DNA of 17,971 bases. Source: an uncultured Eubacteriales bacterium (lineage in GTDB: Bacteria > Bacillota > Clostridia > Oscillospirales > Butyricicoccaceae). A model generated the notes under the pieces. The model did no database searches. It saw nothing but the letters and a program-made list of their open reading frames with translations, and had not been told where the DNA came from. Location: contig CAJUGU010000076.1 of the NCBI GenBank assembly GCA_910586105.1, forward strand, positions 1 to 17,971, written 5' to 3'. Position numbers and translations under genes: made by a program. This document shows positions 1-6,654 of this stretch, piece by piece; within the stretch, counting starts at the first letter, position 1; every line of letters starts with the position of its first letter.

Positions 1-199
1 GTAAAAACTTCAGTACGCCTGCGGGCGGGACGGGGGCTTTCGCCCGCTGCGGCGGACGACGGGGGCTCTGCCCCTCGACCCCGCAATTTTTTTGTAAAAA
101 AATTGAGTAAAAACTTCAGTACGCCTGCGGGCGGGACGGGGGCTTTCGCCCGCTGCGGCGGGCGACGAAGGGCTCTGCCCCTCGACCCCGTGATTTTTT
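1..199. repeat. Tandem intergenic repeat, two copies, period about 106 bp
   Basis: Copy 1 starts at 1 and copy 2 at 107. The first 55 bases are identical, and the rest differs by a few substitutions and one 1-base indel. Each copy carries a 15-base core (CGCCTGCGGGCGGGA, at 16-30 and 122-136) and a GGGGCTCTGCCCC-type hairpin. The core recurs in reverse complement at 2301-2315 and 17901-17915. Between the copies is a perfect AT hairpin at 84-105: CAATTTTTTT, loop GT, AAAAAAATTG. It lies downstream of the regulator gene that ends at 238 and could help end its transcript. I see no gene in 1-237. Confidence 0.85.
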
Positions 200-237
200 T
201 AATTCGCGATGCTTTGAGTGAACCGAAAGCGGGTGGG

Positions 238-2148
238 TCAGACCTGCCGGTAAAGCGCTTGCAACAAGGCGGGGAAGGTGTCCGCGCGTGCGATCCGGTC
301 GAGCAGCGCCGCGTCCTGCGCGATGCTGATGATCTCGTCATATATCCGGATCAACAGGCTTTCATCCGAGCCGATCTGCTCGGGCAGCCCCAACAGGAAG
401 ATGATGCGCAGCGCATTGCCGTCCTGCCGCACCGGCTCCGGGAAAACGCCGACCGCAAGCACCAGCCGGTCCCCGGCGAATTGCAGGCAATGCGGGATTG
501 CGACCGCATGATCGAATACCATCGTCCCTTTGCGCTCCCGCGCCCGCAGCCGGTCAAGATAACCGGGATCGAGCTGGCCCGCATCCGTGAGCGTCCGCGC
601 CATGTGCTCTACCGCGCTTTCATAGGTTTCGCCCGCGCCGAAGGTGAAGAACCGGCTTTCGTCCAGCGATCCCACCATCACGAACCAGTTGTTATCCAGC
701 ACCGGCGCGTCGACCTGATCCCAATACCGCGCCTTTTCGAGCTTGTGCCGAAGTTCCTGCTCGCTAAAGATCTCATGCACCCGGATGACCGGCTTTTCAC
801 AGGCGCAGGGCAGGTCGACCGTCGTGAAAACGATGTCAAAGCCGTCCAATGCCTGCGGCGTGACCTTTTCGCTCGAAAAGAGGGTCAGCTCGGCGGAGCT
901 GTCCGGCACCTTCCGAAGCTGGGCCGCGACCAGCCGCGCCGTTACCCGTCCTGTGCCGCAGATTACTGCCGCCCGGAAGGGCCGCGCCGCGCTGTCATGT
1001 TCTTCGAGGAAGACCCCGAAATAAGAAGCAAGGTAGCCGCGTTCGGACTCCGGGACTTCTACCCCGGCGGAGGCCTGTACGACCTTGGCCGCGATGCCCG
1101 CCAGCTGCCAGGCAAGCGGGTATTTTTCGCGCAGCTCGTCCAGCAGCGGGTTTTTCAGCCGCACTCGGAACCGCAGGCGGTTCATCATGAACATCAGGTG
1201 GTACAGGAATTCCTCGATGAAGGCCGGGTTTTCGATCCTGATGCCCGTTTCCAACCGGATCTGCCGGAAAACGCGTTCGGAAAGCGTGCGCATCGCAGGA
1301 TCCAGCTCAATCTGCTGCATGTCGAGGACATCCGCCGGGGTGCGCATCCCAATGATCGGAAACAGCACGAACAGCTTTTCCTCCACCGGGAAGGCGGAAT
1401 GCAGCAGCCCGCCGACTGCATCAATCAGCCGGGCGACAACGGCGAACTCCGGACGCGCCGTCAGGTTATACGCCTGCGTGGACAGCGGGCCGAGCGGGAA
1501 CCCGGTCAGGGCGCGGTCAAGCATAATGGTAAGGCAACGCTCAAAGGCTTCCTGTACCGGCTTCTCGAAGGGGGTGTCCGCGAAGGCGCTGCGGACGGTC
1601 TCGGTGATATCCGCATCGAGCGGATAATCGCGATACAACGCGTCCCAGCAGTTTTCCAAGACGTATTGCCGGATATCGGCTTCCTTACCTTCCAGCGCAA
1701 GTCCGCTGCCGGTCTTGCCGCGGATCGCCAGACGGTAAGGTTCGAGCGCGGCGCGCAGCCGGCGTAAATCGCTGACCAGCGTTGAGCGCCCGACGTTCAT
1801 TTCATATGCAAGTTCGTCGGTGAGCAGCGGTTCGCGGGAACGCATCAGCCTGCCGAAAATATGGTCGACGCGCGTCTGAGGGGAGTTCAGGAACGCGTCG
1901 GCTTCCAGGATCCGGCTGCGGACGGCGGTGAACCGGTCGGCGTCATAAACGCGAAGGGTGTACTTTCCGTGTTCGCCGGAGATCGCGGCGCAGCCTTCCA
2001 GCTGCTGGTTGAGCTGCCGCAGGTCGTTGCGGATGGTGCGCGTGCTGACGCCAAGACGTTCCGCCGGAATGGAGAGCGATGCGGCTGGGGTGTTGCAGAA
2101 AAAGTGCAGAAGCTCTGCCAATCGATTGTCACCGAAGCTGTTTTGCAT
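238..2148 (-). CDS. PRD-domain transcriptional activator with EIIB- and EIIA-like domains (MtlR/LicR/SrlR type)
   Basis: This 636-residue regulator is of the kind controlled by the phosphotransferase system (PTS). It has two DNA-binding helix-turn-helix domains (about 8-55, with STRTIRNDLRQLN, and 85-145, with GRSTLVSDLRRLR). Two PRD domains follow (about 190-270 and 300-385). PRD2 keeps one conserved-type His (317), but the second is replaced by SYF, and PRD1 lacks an obvious phospho-His pair. An EIIB-like domain (391-470) has Cys397 in VICGTG. An EIIA domain of the fructose/mannitol type (490-636) has His553 in AIPH. In this family, phosphorylation by HPr and PTS enzymes sets the activity of a DNA-binding activator. 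I chose ATG at 2148 over the TTG at 2151 because AGGAGG (2155-2160) is well spaced only for the ATG. The upstream dehydrogenase gene on the same strand suggests a hexitol operon. The exact sugar is not shown by the sequence. Confidence 0.93.
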   Translation of the reverse strand: MQNSFGDNRLAELLHFFCNTPAASLSIPAERLGVSTRTIRNDLRQLNQQLEGCAAISGEHGKYTLRVYDADRFTAVRSRILEADAFLNSPQTRVDHIFGRLMRSREPLLTDELAYEMNVGRSTLVSDLRRLRAALEPYRLAIRGKTGSGLALEGKEADIRQYVLENCWDALYRDYPLDADITETVRSAFADTPFEKPVQEAFERCLTIMLDRALTGFPLGPLSTQAYNLTARPEFAVVARLIDAVGGLLHSAFPVEEKLFVLFPIIGMRTPADVLDMQQIELDPAMRTLSERVFRQIRLETGIRIENPAFIEEFLYHLMFMMNRLRFRVRLKNPLLDELREKYPLAWQLAGIAAKVVQASAGVEVPESERGYLASYFGVFLEEHDSAARPFRAAVICGTGRVTARLVAAQLRKVPDSSAELTLFSSEKVTPQALDGFDIVFTTVDLPCACEKPVIRVHEIFSEQELRHKLEKARYWDQVDAPVLDNNWFVMVGSLDESRFFTFGAGETYESAVEHMARTLTDAGQLDPGYLDRLRARERKGTMVFDHAVAIPHCLQFAGDRLVLAVGVFPEPVRQDGNALRIIFLLGLPEQIGSDESLLIRIYDEIISIAQDAALLDRIARADTFPALLQALYRQV

Positions 2149-2229
2149 CAAAGCCCTCCTTGTTTATTACGATCCGGTATCAAAGCGTGGGGGTTCGCCG
2201 CAGGAAGCGGGAACGGTACGAGGCCGCCC

Positions 2230-2388
2230 GACCAGCCCGCTGTCATAATGGCGGGCTGGTCAGCACCGCACTGGGGATTGGCAGAACGCCCAAGCCCCCG
2301 TCCCGCCCGCAGGCGAGGAGAGATGCGCAGCATCTCGGGGTCTGGGGTCTATGACCCCAGCGGGATTCCAAAGGGCAGAGCCCTTTGG
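2230..2388. repeat. Cluster of four hairpins between dehydrogenase and regulator genes (intergenic repeat element)
   Basis: Four inverted repeats lie in the 240-bp gap. They are GACCAGCCCGC/GCGGGCTGGTC (2230-2240 and 2251-2261), GAGATGC-gca-GCATCTC (2320-2336), CTGGGGTC-tat-GACCCCAG (2342-2360) and CCAAAGGGC-aga-GCCCTTTGG (2368-2388). The last abuts the dehydrogenase stop codon. Bases 2301-2315 match the core of the repeats at 1-199 and 17901-17915, and the match to the 1-199 copies extends to 24 bases. No T-run follows the hairpins on the minus strand, so a simple intrinsic terminator is unlikely. RNA stabilisation or processing between the two cistrons is possible (inference). I see no convincing separate promoter for the regulator here. 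Confidence 0.8.
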
Positions 2389-3189
2389 TTAGCCTCGGGA
2401 TTTGCCGCCCGAGATGTTGATCGTCGTGCCCGCGATGTAGCTTGCACGGTCTGAGATCAGGTACGCTACCAGATCGCCGACTTCGTCCAGCTTGCCGTCG
2501 CGCCCCATCGGAATTACCTTGCTGTAGTCCGTGGAAAGTTCTTCCGGTTTGCAGCCCCGCGTGTATGCGAGTGCGTCGTTGTAGGCCGGGGAGCGGAGCC
2601 CCGTCGCTTCCATGATCCCCGGCGCGCACGCCAGTACCCGGATGTTGTATTTGCCAAGTTCCTTCGCCCACGAGCGCGTGAAAGAGTCGACCGCGCCCTT
2701 TGTGGCGGAGTACGCCGACTGCCCCTGCGAACCTTCCTTGCCCGATTCCGACGACATATTTACAATGACGCCGCCTCCCTGCTTCAGCATCTGTTTCGCA
2801 CACGCTTGTGCACACAGGAATACGCCCTTGACGTTTACACTGAACATTTTGTTGAACGAATCGTCGTTCAGTTCGTATTCCGGTTTTTCGCCCGCTACGT
2901 CGACCAGTAAGCGCGGCAGGTTGATCCCCGCATTGTTCACCAGCCCGTCGATCCGTCCGAATTTTTCAACGACCGCGTTCGCCATCGCTTGCACGCTGGC
3001 CGCATCCGTTACATTGCACTGCACACAGTATGCGCCGTTTAACGTGTCCCCAGTCGTTACGTTCATGTCCACCACGACCGATCGCGCGCCCGCCGCCGTC
3101 AACGTGTCCGCCACATGCTTCCCAATCCCGGATGCGCCGCCCGTCACAATCACCACACGGTCCTCTAATCCTAACCAGCTTTGCTTCAT
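2389..3189 (-). CDS. Short-chain dehydrogenase/reductase, sorbitol-6-phosphate dehydrogenase-like
   Basis: This 266-residue classical SDR has an N-terminal Rossmann motif TGGASGIG (16-23), an acidic residue at the end of beta-2 (Asp41 in VVVDMN, suggesting NAD rather than NADP), NNAG (85-88), a catalytic Ser in VNMSSES (146/147), and YSATK with Tyr160 and Lys164. The N-terminus WLGLEDRVVIVTGGASGIG resembles the sorbitol-6-phosphate dehydrogenases of Gram-positive gut operons. The PTS-type regulator directly downstream on the same strand fits the known srlD-srlR order. The substrate is therefore inferred to be a sugar-alcohol phosphate oxidised to a ketose phosphate, but other sugar-acid or alcohol substrates are possible. 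ATG at 3189 has AGGAGG at 3200-3205, a rather long 10-base spacing. A TTGACA/TATAAT promoter lies about 260 bp upstream. Confidence 0.9.
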   Translation of the reverse strand: MKQSWLGLEDRVVIVTGGASGIGKHVADTLTAAGARSVVVDMNVTTGDTLNGAYCVQCNVTDAASVQAMANAVVEKFGRIDGLVNNAGINLPRLLVDVAGEKPEYELNDDSFNKMFSVNVKGVFLCAQACAKQMLKQGGGVIVNMSSESGKEGSQGQSAYSATKGAVDSFTRSWAKELGKYNIRVLACAPGIMEATGLRSPAYNDALAYTRGCKPEELSTDYSKVIPMGRDGKLDEVGDLVAYLISDRASYIAGTTINISGGKSRG

Positions 3190-3442
3190 TTTGTTTCGTC
3201 CTCCTTAGCTCCGCGCCGCAGACGCTGTGCCGCCCGCCGCGCTCTTGATGCCTCTATTCTAACGGAGCCGGAGCCTCCCTTTAATACGGCGTTTTTCTGC
3301 CCCCCGGAAACCGGCTCGGATACCGTTTTTCCGCTCCCATGCAGCCGCGCCGCCGATTGCGCACTTTGCATGAACCGCCTCCCCCACAGCTTGTTCAAAT
3401 CCCTGATTTATCTTTTATTTAATAAAATACTTTATCAAAGTT
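3190..3442 (-). other. Long untranslated leader of the dehydrogenase transcript
   Basis: If transcription starts just after the -10 box at 3449-3454, the leader is about 250 nt. I see no open reading frame with a credible ribosome binding site, no clear intrinsic terminator, and no riboswitch class that I recognise. The region from about 3190 to 3400 is GC-rich and becomes AT-rich near the promoter. Its length leaves room for post-transcriptional control, but nothing specific can be supported. Confidence 0.4.
3413..3441. promoter_or_regulatory. Two adjacent palindromes at the dehydrogenase transcription start (candidate operators)
   Basis: TTTTATTTAATAAAA (3413-3427) is a perfect odd-length palindrome, and ACTTTATCAAAGT (3429-3441) has perfect 5-base arms. 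Both lie just downstream of the minus-strand -10 box (3449-3454), so a bound repressor would block initiation or early elongation. The binding protein is not identifiable from the sequence. Confidence 0.5.
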
Positions 3443-3448
3443 GTTTTC

Positions 3449-3476
3449 ATTATACGCCGACTTTTGGGAATGTCAA
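3449..3476 (-). promoter_or_regulatory. Sigma-A promoter for the dehydrogenase-regulator unit
   Basis: Read on the minus strand, there is a perfect TTGACA (3471-3476), a 16-base spacer and a perfect TATAAT (3449-3454). It points at the dehydrogenase gene that starts at 3189. A perfect inverted repeat at 3505-3526 lies upstream in an activator-like position. Confidence 0.85.
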
Positions 3477-3504
3477 TCGGGAAAGTGCTCAAAAATCCGG
3501 CCGA

Positions 3505-3526
3505 TTTTTGTGAAGGATCACAAAAA
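3505..3526. promoter_or_regulatory. Perfect 22-bp inverted repeat between divergent promoters (candidate activator site)
   Basis: The arms TTTTTGTGA (3505-3513) and TCACAAAAA (3518-3526) are separated by AGGA. The centre lies about 74 bp upstream of the expected dehydrogenase start. It resembles TTG-TGA/TCA-CAA operators in general, but its 4-base spacer departs from the Crp consensus and it is two bases shorter than a Rex site. A good candidate ligand is the PRD activator encoded at 238-2148 (inference). Its left arm overlaps a second palindrome, CAAAAATC/GATTTTTG (3490-3510). Confidence 0.55.
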
Positions 3527-3576
3527 CCAGCCGCCTGCACCGTTTGTTTGGGCGCGGGTGCCGTTGGAAACGGTGG

Positions 3577-3634
3577 AAATCGGTTGACAAAGGACACGGT
3601 TTGTGCTATAATCGGGGTAGTAAATCGGTTTACT
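3577..3634 (+). promoter_or_regulatory. Duplicated LacI-like operator flanking the FAH promoter
   Basis: AAATCGGTTGAC (3577-3588) overlaps the -35 box, and AAATCGGTTTAC (3622-3633) lies just after the -10 box. They match at 11 of 12 positions and their starts are 45 bp apart. The second site sits in the near-perfect 16-bp palindrome AGTAAATCGGTTTACT (3619-3634, 7 of 8 pairs). The central C-G step is typical of LacI/GalR-family operators. No LacI-family gene lies in the window, so the repressor would be encoded elsewhere. Confidence 0.6.
3584..3612 (+). promoter_or_regulatory. Consensus sigma-A promoter for the FAH-family gene
   Basis: TTGACA (3584-3589), a 17-base spacer and TATAAT (3607-3612) match the consensus perfectly. 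Transcription should start near 3619, leaving a leader of about 40 nt before ATG 3659. A promoter this strong next to a flanking operator pair suggests control by repression. Confidence 0.92.
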
Positions 3635-3658
3635 AGGCAACGAAGGAGGGCTTTTGCT

Positions 3659-4543
3659 ATGAAACTGTACACCTTTCGCCGCGCGGCGGACGCTCCCGAC
3701 GAGCTGGGCGCTGGCTATGCCAGACAGCCCGGGTATCTTTACCCGCTCCACGCGTTTGGGATGGATTTCCACGATATGAATGAGCTGATCCGCTCCATCA
3801 CCCCCGCCCAGCTGGACGTCCTGCGCACCCCGCCCGAAGGCGCGGAGCCGCTCGCGCTTGCGTCGCTCGTGCCGCGCGCCCCCATCCCGTATCCGATGCA
3901 GGATGTGCTGTGCCTTGGCATCAATTACGACGCGCACCATGACGAAGCCGGCCGGTTCGATAAAGAAGCGTTCGGCGACCGTCCCAAGGCGATCTATTTC
4001 TCGAAACGCGTCAACGAAGCGACCGGCGACGGCGCGCCGATCCCCCGGTATCCGGGGCTGGTGGACAGTCTCGACTATGAGAACGAGCTCGGCGTCGTGC
4101 TGGGACGCGACGCGTGGCAGGTACGCCCCGAAGACGCGGAACAATACATTTTTGGGTATACCATCATCAACGACGTGAGCGCGCGCAATTTGCAGACCGG
4201 CCACAAACAATGGTATTTCGGCAAGAGCCTGGACGGCTTTACGCCAATGGGCCCCTGCATCGTTACCGCCGATGAGATCGCGTACCCGCCTGCGCTGGCC
4301 GTGCGGACGACCGTCAACGGAGACCTGCGGCAGGGTGGGAATACGAAGCAGTTCATTACCGACATCGCGCATGTGCTCGCCGAGCTGACGCAGGGCATGG
4401 CGCTCAAAGCCGGTACCGTTATTGCGACCGGCACGCCCGCAGGCGTCGGCATGGGGATGCAGCCTCCCTGCTTCCTTGAAGTGGGCGACACCATCGTCTG
4501 TGAGATCGAAGGGATCGGTACGCTGACGAATACGGTCAGGTAA
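3659..4543 (+). CDS. Fumarylacetoacetate hydrolase (FAH) family protein
   Basis: The product is a 294-residue cytoplasmic enzyme of the FAH superfamily, whose members hydrolyse, decarboxylate or isomerise beta-keto/enol acids using a bound divalent metal. Visible family motifs are GINYDAHHDE (88-97), the metal-binding LDYENELGVVLGRD (Glu141, Glu143), GYTIINDVSARNLQ (166-179, Asp172), GKSLDGFTPMGPC (188-200) and IATGTPAGVGMG (255-266). ATG at 3659 is chosen over upstream in-frame codons because AGGAGG (3644-3649) and the promoter at 3584-3612 sit right before it. It is a single-gene unit ending at the terminator at 4688. The substrate cannot be told: acylpyruvates, oxopent-ene tricarboxylates and sugar-derived keto-acids are all handled by close relatives. 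Its stop codon lies inside a decayed tandem repeat. Confidence 0.92.
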   Translation: MKLYTFRRAADAPDELGAGYARQPGYLYPLHAFGMDFHDMNELIRSITPAQLDVLRTPPEGAEPLALASLVPRAPIPYPMQDVLCLGINYDAHHDEAGRFDKEAFGDRPKAIYFSKRVNEATGDGAPIPRYPGLVDSLDYENELGVVLGRDAWQVRPEDAEQYIFGYTIINDVSARNLQTGHKQWYFGKSLDGFTPMGPCIVTADEIAYPPALAVRTTVNGDLRQGGNTKQFITDIAHVLAELTQGMALKAGTVIATGTPAGVGMGMQPPCFLEVGDTIVCEIEGIGTLTNTVR

Positions 4544-4633
4544 GCCGCGCCAAGCTCGGGCGCAGGCCGATACGGTCGGGTGAACCGCGCCGGGTTCGGG
4601 GCGCGGGCCGAAGCGTCCGGATGAACCGCCGCC
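4531..4633 (+). repeat. Imperfect 40-bp tandem repeat spanning the end of the FAH gene
   Basis: Unit 1 (4531-4570) includes the last codons and the TAA stop. Unit 2 (4571-4611) repeats TACGGTC, GG, T(A/G)A and CCGCGCC in the same order, with TGA at the equivalent place. Unit 3 (4612-4633) is partial and also has TGA. The gene tail appears to have been duplicated into the untranslated region and to have diverged. No separate gene is seen in 4544-4757. Confidence 0.6.
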
Positions 4634-4687
4634 AGAACGCCAAACGCATGCGGAGCCCCTGCGGGGACCGTCCCGGCGGACTTATGC

Positions 4688-4720
4688 AAAAAAACGCGCC
4701 CTTATGGACGCGTTTTTTTT
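4688..4720. terminator. Bidirectional intrinsic terminator
   Basis: A-run, ACGCG, c, CC, loop TTAT, GG, a, CGCGT and T-run form a hairpin with a 9-base T-run on the plus strand and a 7-base one on the minus strand. It serves the converging FAH gene (plus, ends 4543) and the ABC exporter operon (minus, ends 4758). Confidence 0.9.
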
Positions 4721-4757
4721 TGCGGGCAAAGCCCTGTGGATCGCGGTGCGCGCCCGG

Positions 4758-5021
4758 TCAATGCAGGCGCGGGAACACGACCGTAAGAAGGATCGCGGCG
4801 ACGTGAACCGAATGGATGCCGAGTGCAATTTTGGTGCAGAGATCCCGCAAGCCCCGGTTTGCGAACAGGAACAGTGCATAGAAAAAGCTGGCTGTCGCGA
4901 ATACGCAATACCCGATCAAAACCGCCGCCGCCGACGGGGAGGCGGGATCCCATACGAACAATACGGTGAATGGCACGAAGGCGGTCGCCAGCGCCGTCCG
5001 GCTCAAAAGTTTATCCTTCAT
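4758..5021 (-). CDS. Small three-helix membrane protein, last gene of the exporter operon
   Basis: The product is 87 residues with three predicted membrane helices (about 8-24, 31-54 and 65-83) and no motif that I recognise. ATG at 5021 is chosen because GGAAGGAG precedes it at a good distance; an in-frame codon at 5039 has no such site. It begins 26 bp after the second permease on the same strand and is followed by the terminator at 4688-4720, so it is almost certainly co-transcribed with the ABC exporter. It could be an accessory or immunity-type membrane protein of the exporter, but that is inference from position only. Confidence 0.75.
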   Translation of the reverse strand: MKDKLLSRTALATAFVPFTVLFVWDPASPSAAAVLIGYCVFATASFFYALFLFANRGLRDLCTKIALGIHSVHVAAILLTVVFPRLH

Positions 5022-5047
5022 TGGAAAGCTCCTTCCCAAACCGTCAG

Positions 5048-5860
5048 CTACGGTTTGCGTTCACGCTGCGCGGGGCGCAGCGAAAGGAGATGTTTCTTCC
5101 GCCGCGTTCGGATCTCCCCCGGCGTTCCGGAGGCTGCGACGATCCCCGCGGCCAGCGCCAGCATCGCGCCCAGCGAAGCCAGCCCGAGCGGGGCGCTGGC
5201 GGCGTTTTCGGCGCTGATATAAGCTCCCGTGTCGAAGCCGATCGCGGCGAAGGGCGCTAAGAACGGGTAAATGCTCCGCAGCACGCCGCTTTTGAAAAAC
5301 ATCCCGCTGTAGCCGAGCACGAACGCCGCCGCCGAGCCGCCCATATAAAGCCCCGGAAGCCTGCCGCAAAGCGCGACGAGCGGCAGCACGGCGATGTAAA
5401 CGCCGGCCGAGATCCCGCCCATTTGCAGCAATCCCTTTGCAAAGGCGGGGGCGTCCATGCCGCGCAGCCCGGCCAGCGCGCCGACGGCGATCGCGACCAC
5501 AAAGCTGTACAGGCCAATGAGCAGGGCCAGCAGGCCGGTGGCGGCTAATTTACCGGCCAGCAATTTCCGGTAGGATACCGGGACGGTCAGGATATTTTTC
5601 AGGGTGTCGTCCGTATATTCCCGCCGGATCAGGTAACCGCCGATCAGGGTGAAAACAATCGGCATAAAAATGGCGGCATTGTTCCAGATCGTGTTGCTGA
5701 CCAGCGCGGGGAGATCGAAATGGGGGTTGCGCGCCTCCTCGATCGCGACGCTTTGCGTAACGAGCCCAAGGATCGGGGAAAGGGTCATGCCCACGATCCC
5801 GATCAGCAGAATATGATACCGCTTCAGCTTTTGAAATTCCGTCCATATGATTGTTAACAT
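5048..5860 (-). CDS. ABC-2 type permease, lantibiotic-protection (MutG/CprC-like) subunit
   Basis: This 270-residue membrane protein has about six helices. The cytoplasmic segment RREYTDDTLKNILTVPVSYRK, after the second helix, is characteristic of bacitracin/lantibiotic-type ABC-2 permeases. A basic N-terminus (TEFQKLKRYH) precedes the first helix and a basic tail (RTRRKKH) ends the protein. ATG at 5860 has AGGAGGG at 5867-5873. The gene starts 11 bp after the stop of the first permease and ends in TAG. With the ATPase encoded upstream and the first permease it should form an exporter that removes cationic peptides or similar toxins from the membrane. MutG/CprC orthology is inferred from order and motif, not from alignment. 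Confidence 0.88.
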   Translation of the reverse strand: MLTIIWTEFQKLKRYHILLIGIVGMTLSPILGLVTQSVAIEEARNPHFDLPALVSNTIWNNAAIFMPIVFTLIGGYLIRREYTDDTLKNILTVPVSYRKLLAGKLAATGLLALLIGLYSFVVAIAVGALAGLRGMDAPAFAKGLLQMGGISAGVYIAVLPLVALCGRLPGLYMGGSAAAFVLGYSGMFFKSGVLRSIYPFLAPFAAIGFDTGAYISAENAASAPLGLASLGAMLALAAGIVAASGTPGEIRTRRKKHLLSLRPAQRERKP

Positions 5861-5871
5861 GGCGCGCCCTC

Positions 5872-6654
5872 CTAAACTTCCTGCGTTTGGTAAACCGCGG
5901 CCGCAATCCCGATACAGACGGCGGCTTCCGCCAGCAGGATCAGGAAGACGGCGGGCGTCGATACAAAATAGGGGCGGAACCGGTTGTAAAAATCGGTCAT
6001 GATCTGCCCTTCCGGCTCCTTGAACTGATACAGCCAGCGGAAAATGACCGGGACCGGGAGGAAGGTATTGAGGTTGAGCCCCAACGGCTTCAGCATGACC
6101 GCATCGCTCAGATGCAGGGCGAAATTGAGCAGGGTGTAAAAAAACGCGATCATGACCGACAGGATATAGGAGCGGTTGCACCACACCACAAGGACGACGC
6201 AGGGCAGCGCCGCCGCCCAGAGCAGCACGCCCGTGCCGAGGGTCAGGAGCAGCTGGAAGGCCGGACGCTCCAGCGGGATCCCCTGCGCGAGCGCGAGCGG
6301 GACGCAGACGGCGGCCCCGCAAAGCGCATAGGCGACCGCGAACAGGAGCAGCACAAGGGCTTTTGCAAGCGCCAACCGGCTTTTGGGTACCGGGATGCAG
6401 GCGAGGTTTTTCAGGGTGTCGCAGTCATGCTCAAGAAAAAACAGGTGGGCGGCAAGCATGACCAGGATCGGGAGCAGGAGCAGGAAGCCGCTGTCCTCGC
6501 GGACGCTGCCCATCAAAACCGCAAGCGTTTCGTCCGGCAGGAGCCGGGCGTAGAAAAGGGGGAACAACACCGACGACAGAAGCGCCAGTCCGGGGGCGCG
6601 CTTCCGTTTCAGCTTGCGAAACTCGCAGAGTACAAGCTCAGGCAATGCCTTCAC
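5872..6654 (-). CDS. ABC-2 type permease, lantibiotic-protection (MutE/CprB-like) subunit
   Basis: This 260-residue membrane protein is of the same family as its downstream neighbour. It has the N-terminal LVLCEFRKLKRKRAPG and, after helix 2, LEHDCDTLKNLACIPVPKSR, which aligns with the DTLKN-PV segment of the other permease. About six hydrophobic helices follow. It overlaps the end of the ATPase gene by 17 bp, pointing to translational coupling. The start is uncertain: GTG at 6654 directly follows a G-run, whereas TTG at 6645 has AGGGGG at about 8 bases. The two choices differ by only three residues. It is the middle gene of a four-gene operon and ends in TAG. Confidence 0.87.
   Translation of the reverse strand: MKALPELVLCEFRKLKRKRAPGLALLSSVLFPLFYARLLPDETLAVLMGSVREDSGFLLLLPILVMLAAHLFFLEHDCDTLKNLACIPVPKSRLALAKALVLLLFAVAYALCGAAVCVPLALAQGIPLERPAFQLLLTLGTGVLLWAAALPCVVLVVWCNRSYILSVMIAFFYTLLNFALHLSDAVMLKPLGLNLNTFLPVPVIFRWLYQFKEPEGQIMTDFYNRFRPYFVSTPAVFLILLAEAAVCIGIAAAVYQTQEV

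Noticed and set aside
103..1767. A 554-codon plus-strand open frame
   Set aside because: It is the complement of the PRD activator gene, has no ribosome binding site, and its translation is low-complexity and Arg/Gln-rich, as expected of an antisense shadow in GC-rich DNA.
2149..2151. TTG at 2151 as start of the activator gene
   Set aside because: It leaves only about three bases to AGGAGG, while ATG 2148 has normal spacing.
3505..3526. A Crp or Rex binding site
   Set aside because: The spacer is 4 bases rather than the 6 expected for TGTGA/TCACA Crp sites, and the repeat is two bases shorter in the middle than the Rex consensus.
5048..6322. A single 424-codon frame covering the second permease and part of the first
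   Set aside because: Only the part from ATG 5860 has a ribosome binding site and a membrane-protein composition. The upstream part is out of frame with the true first permease.
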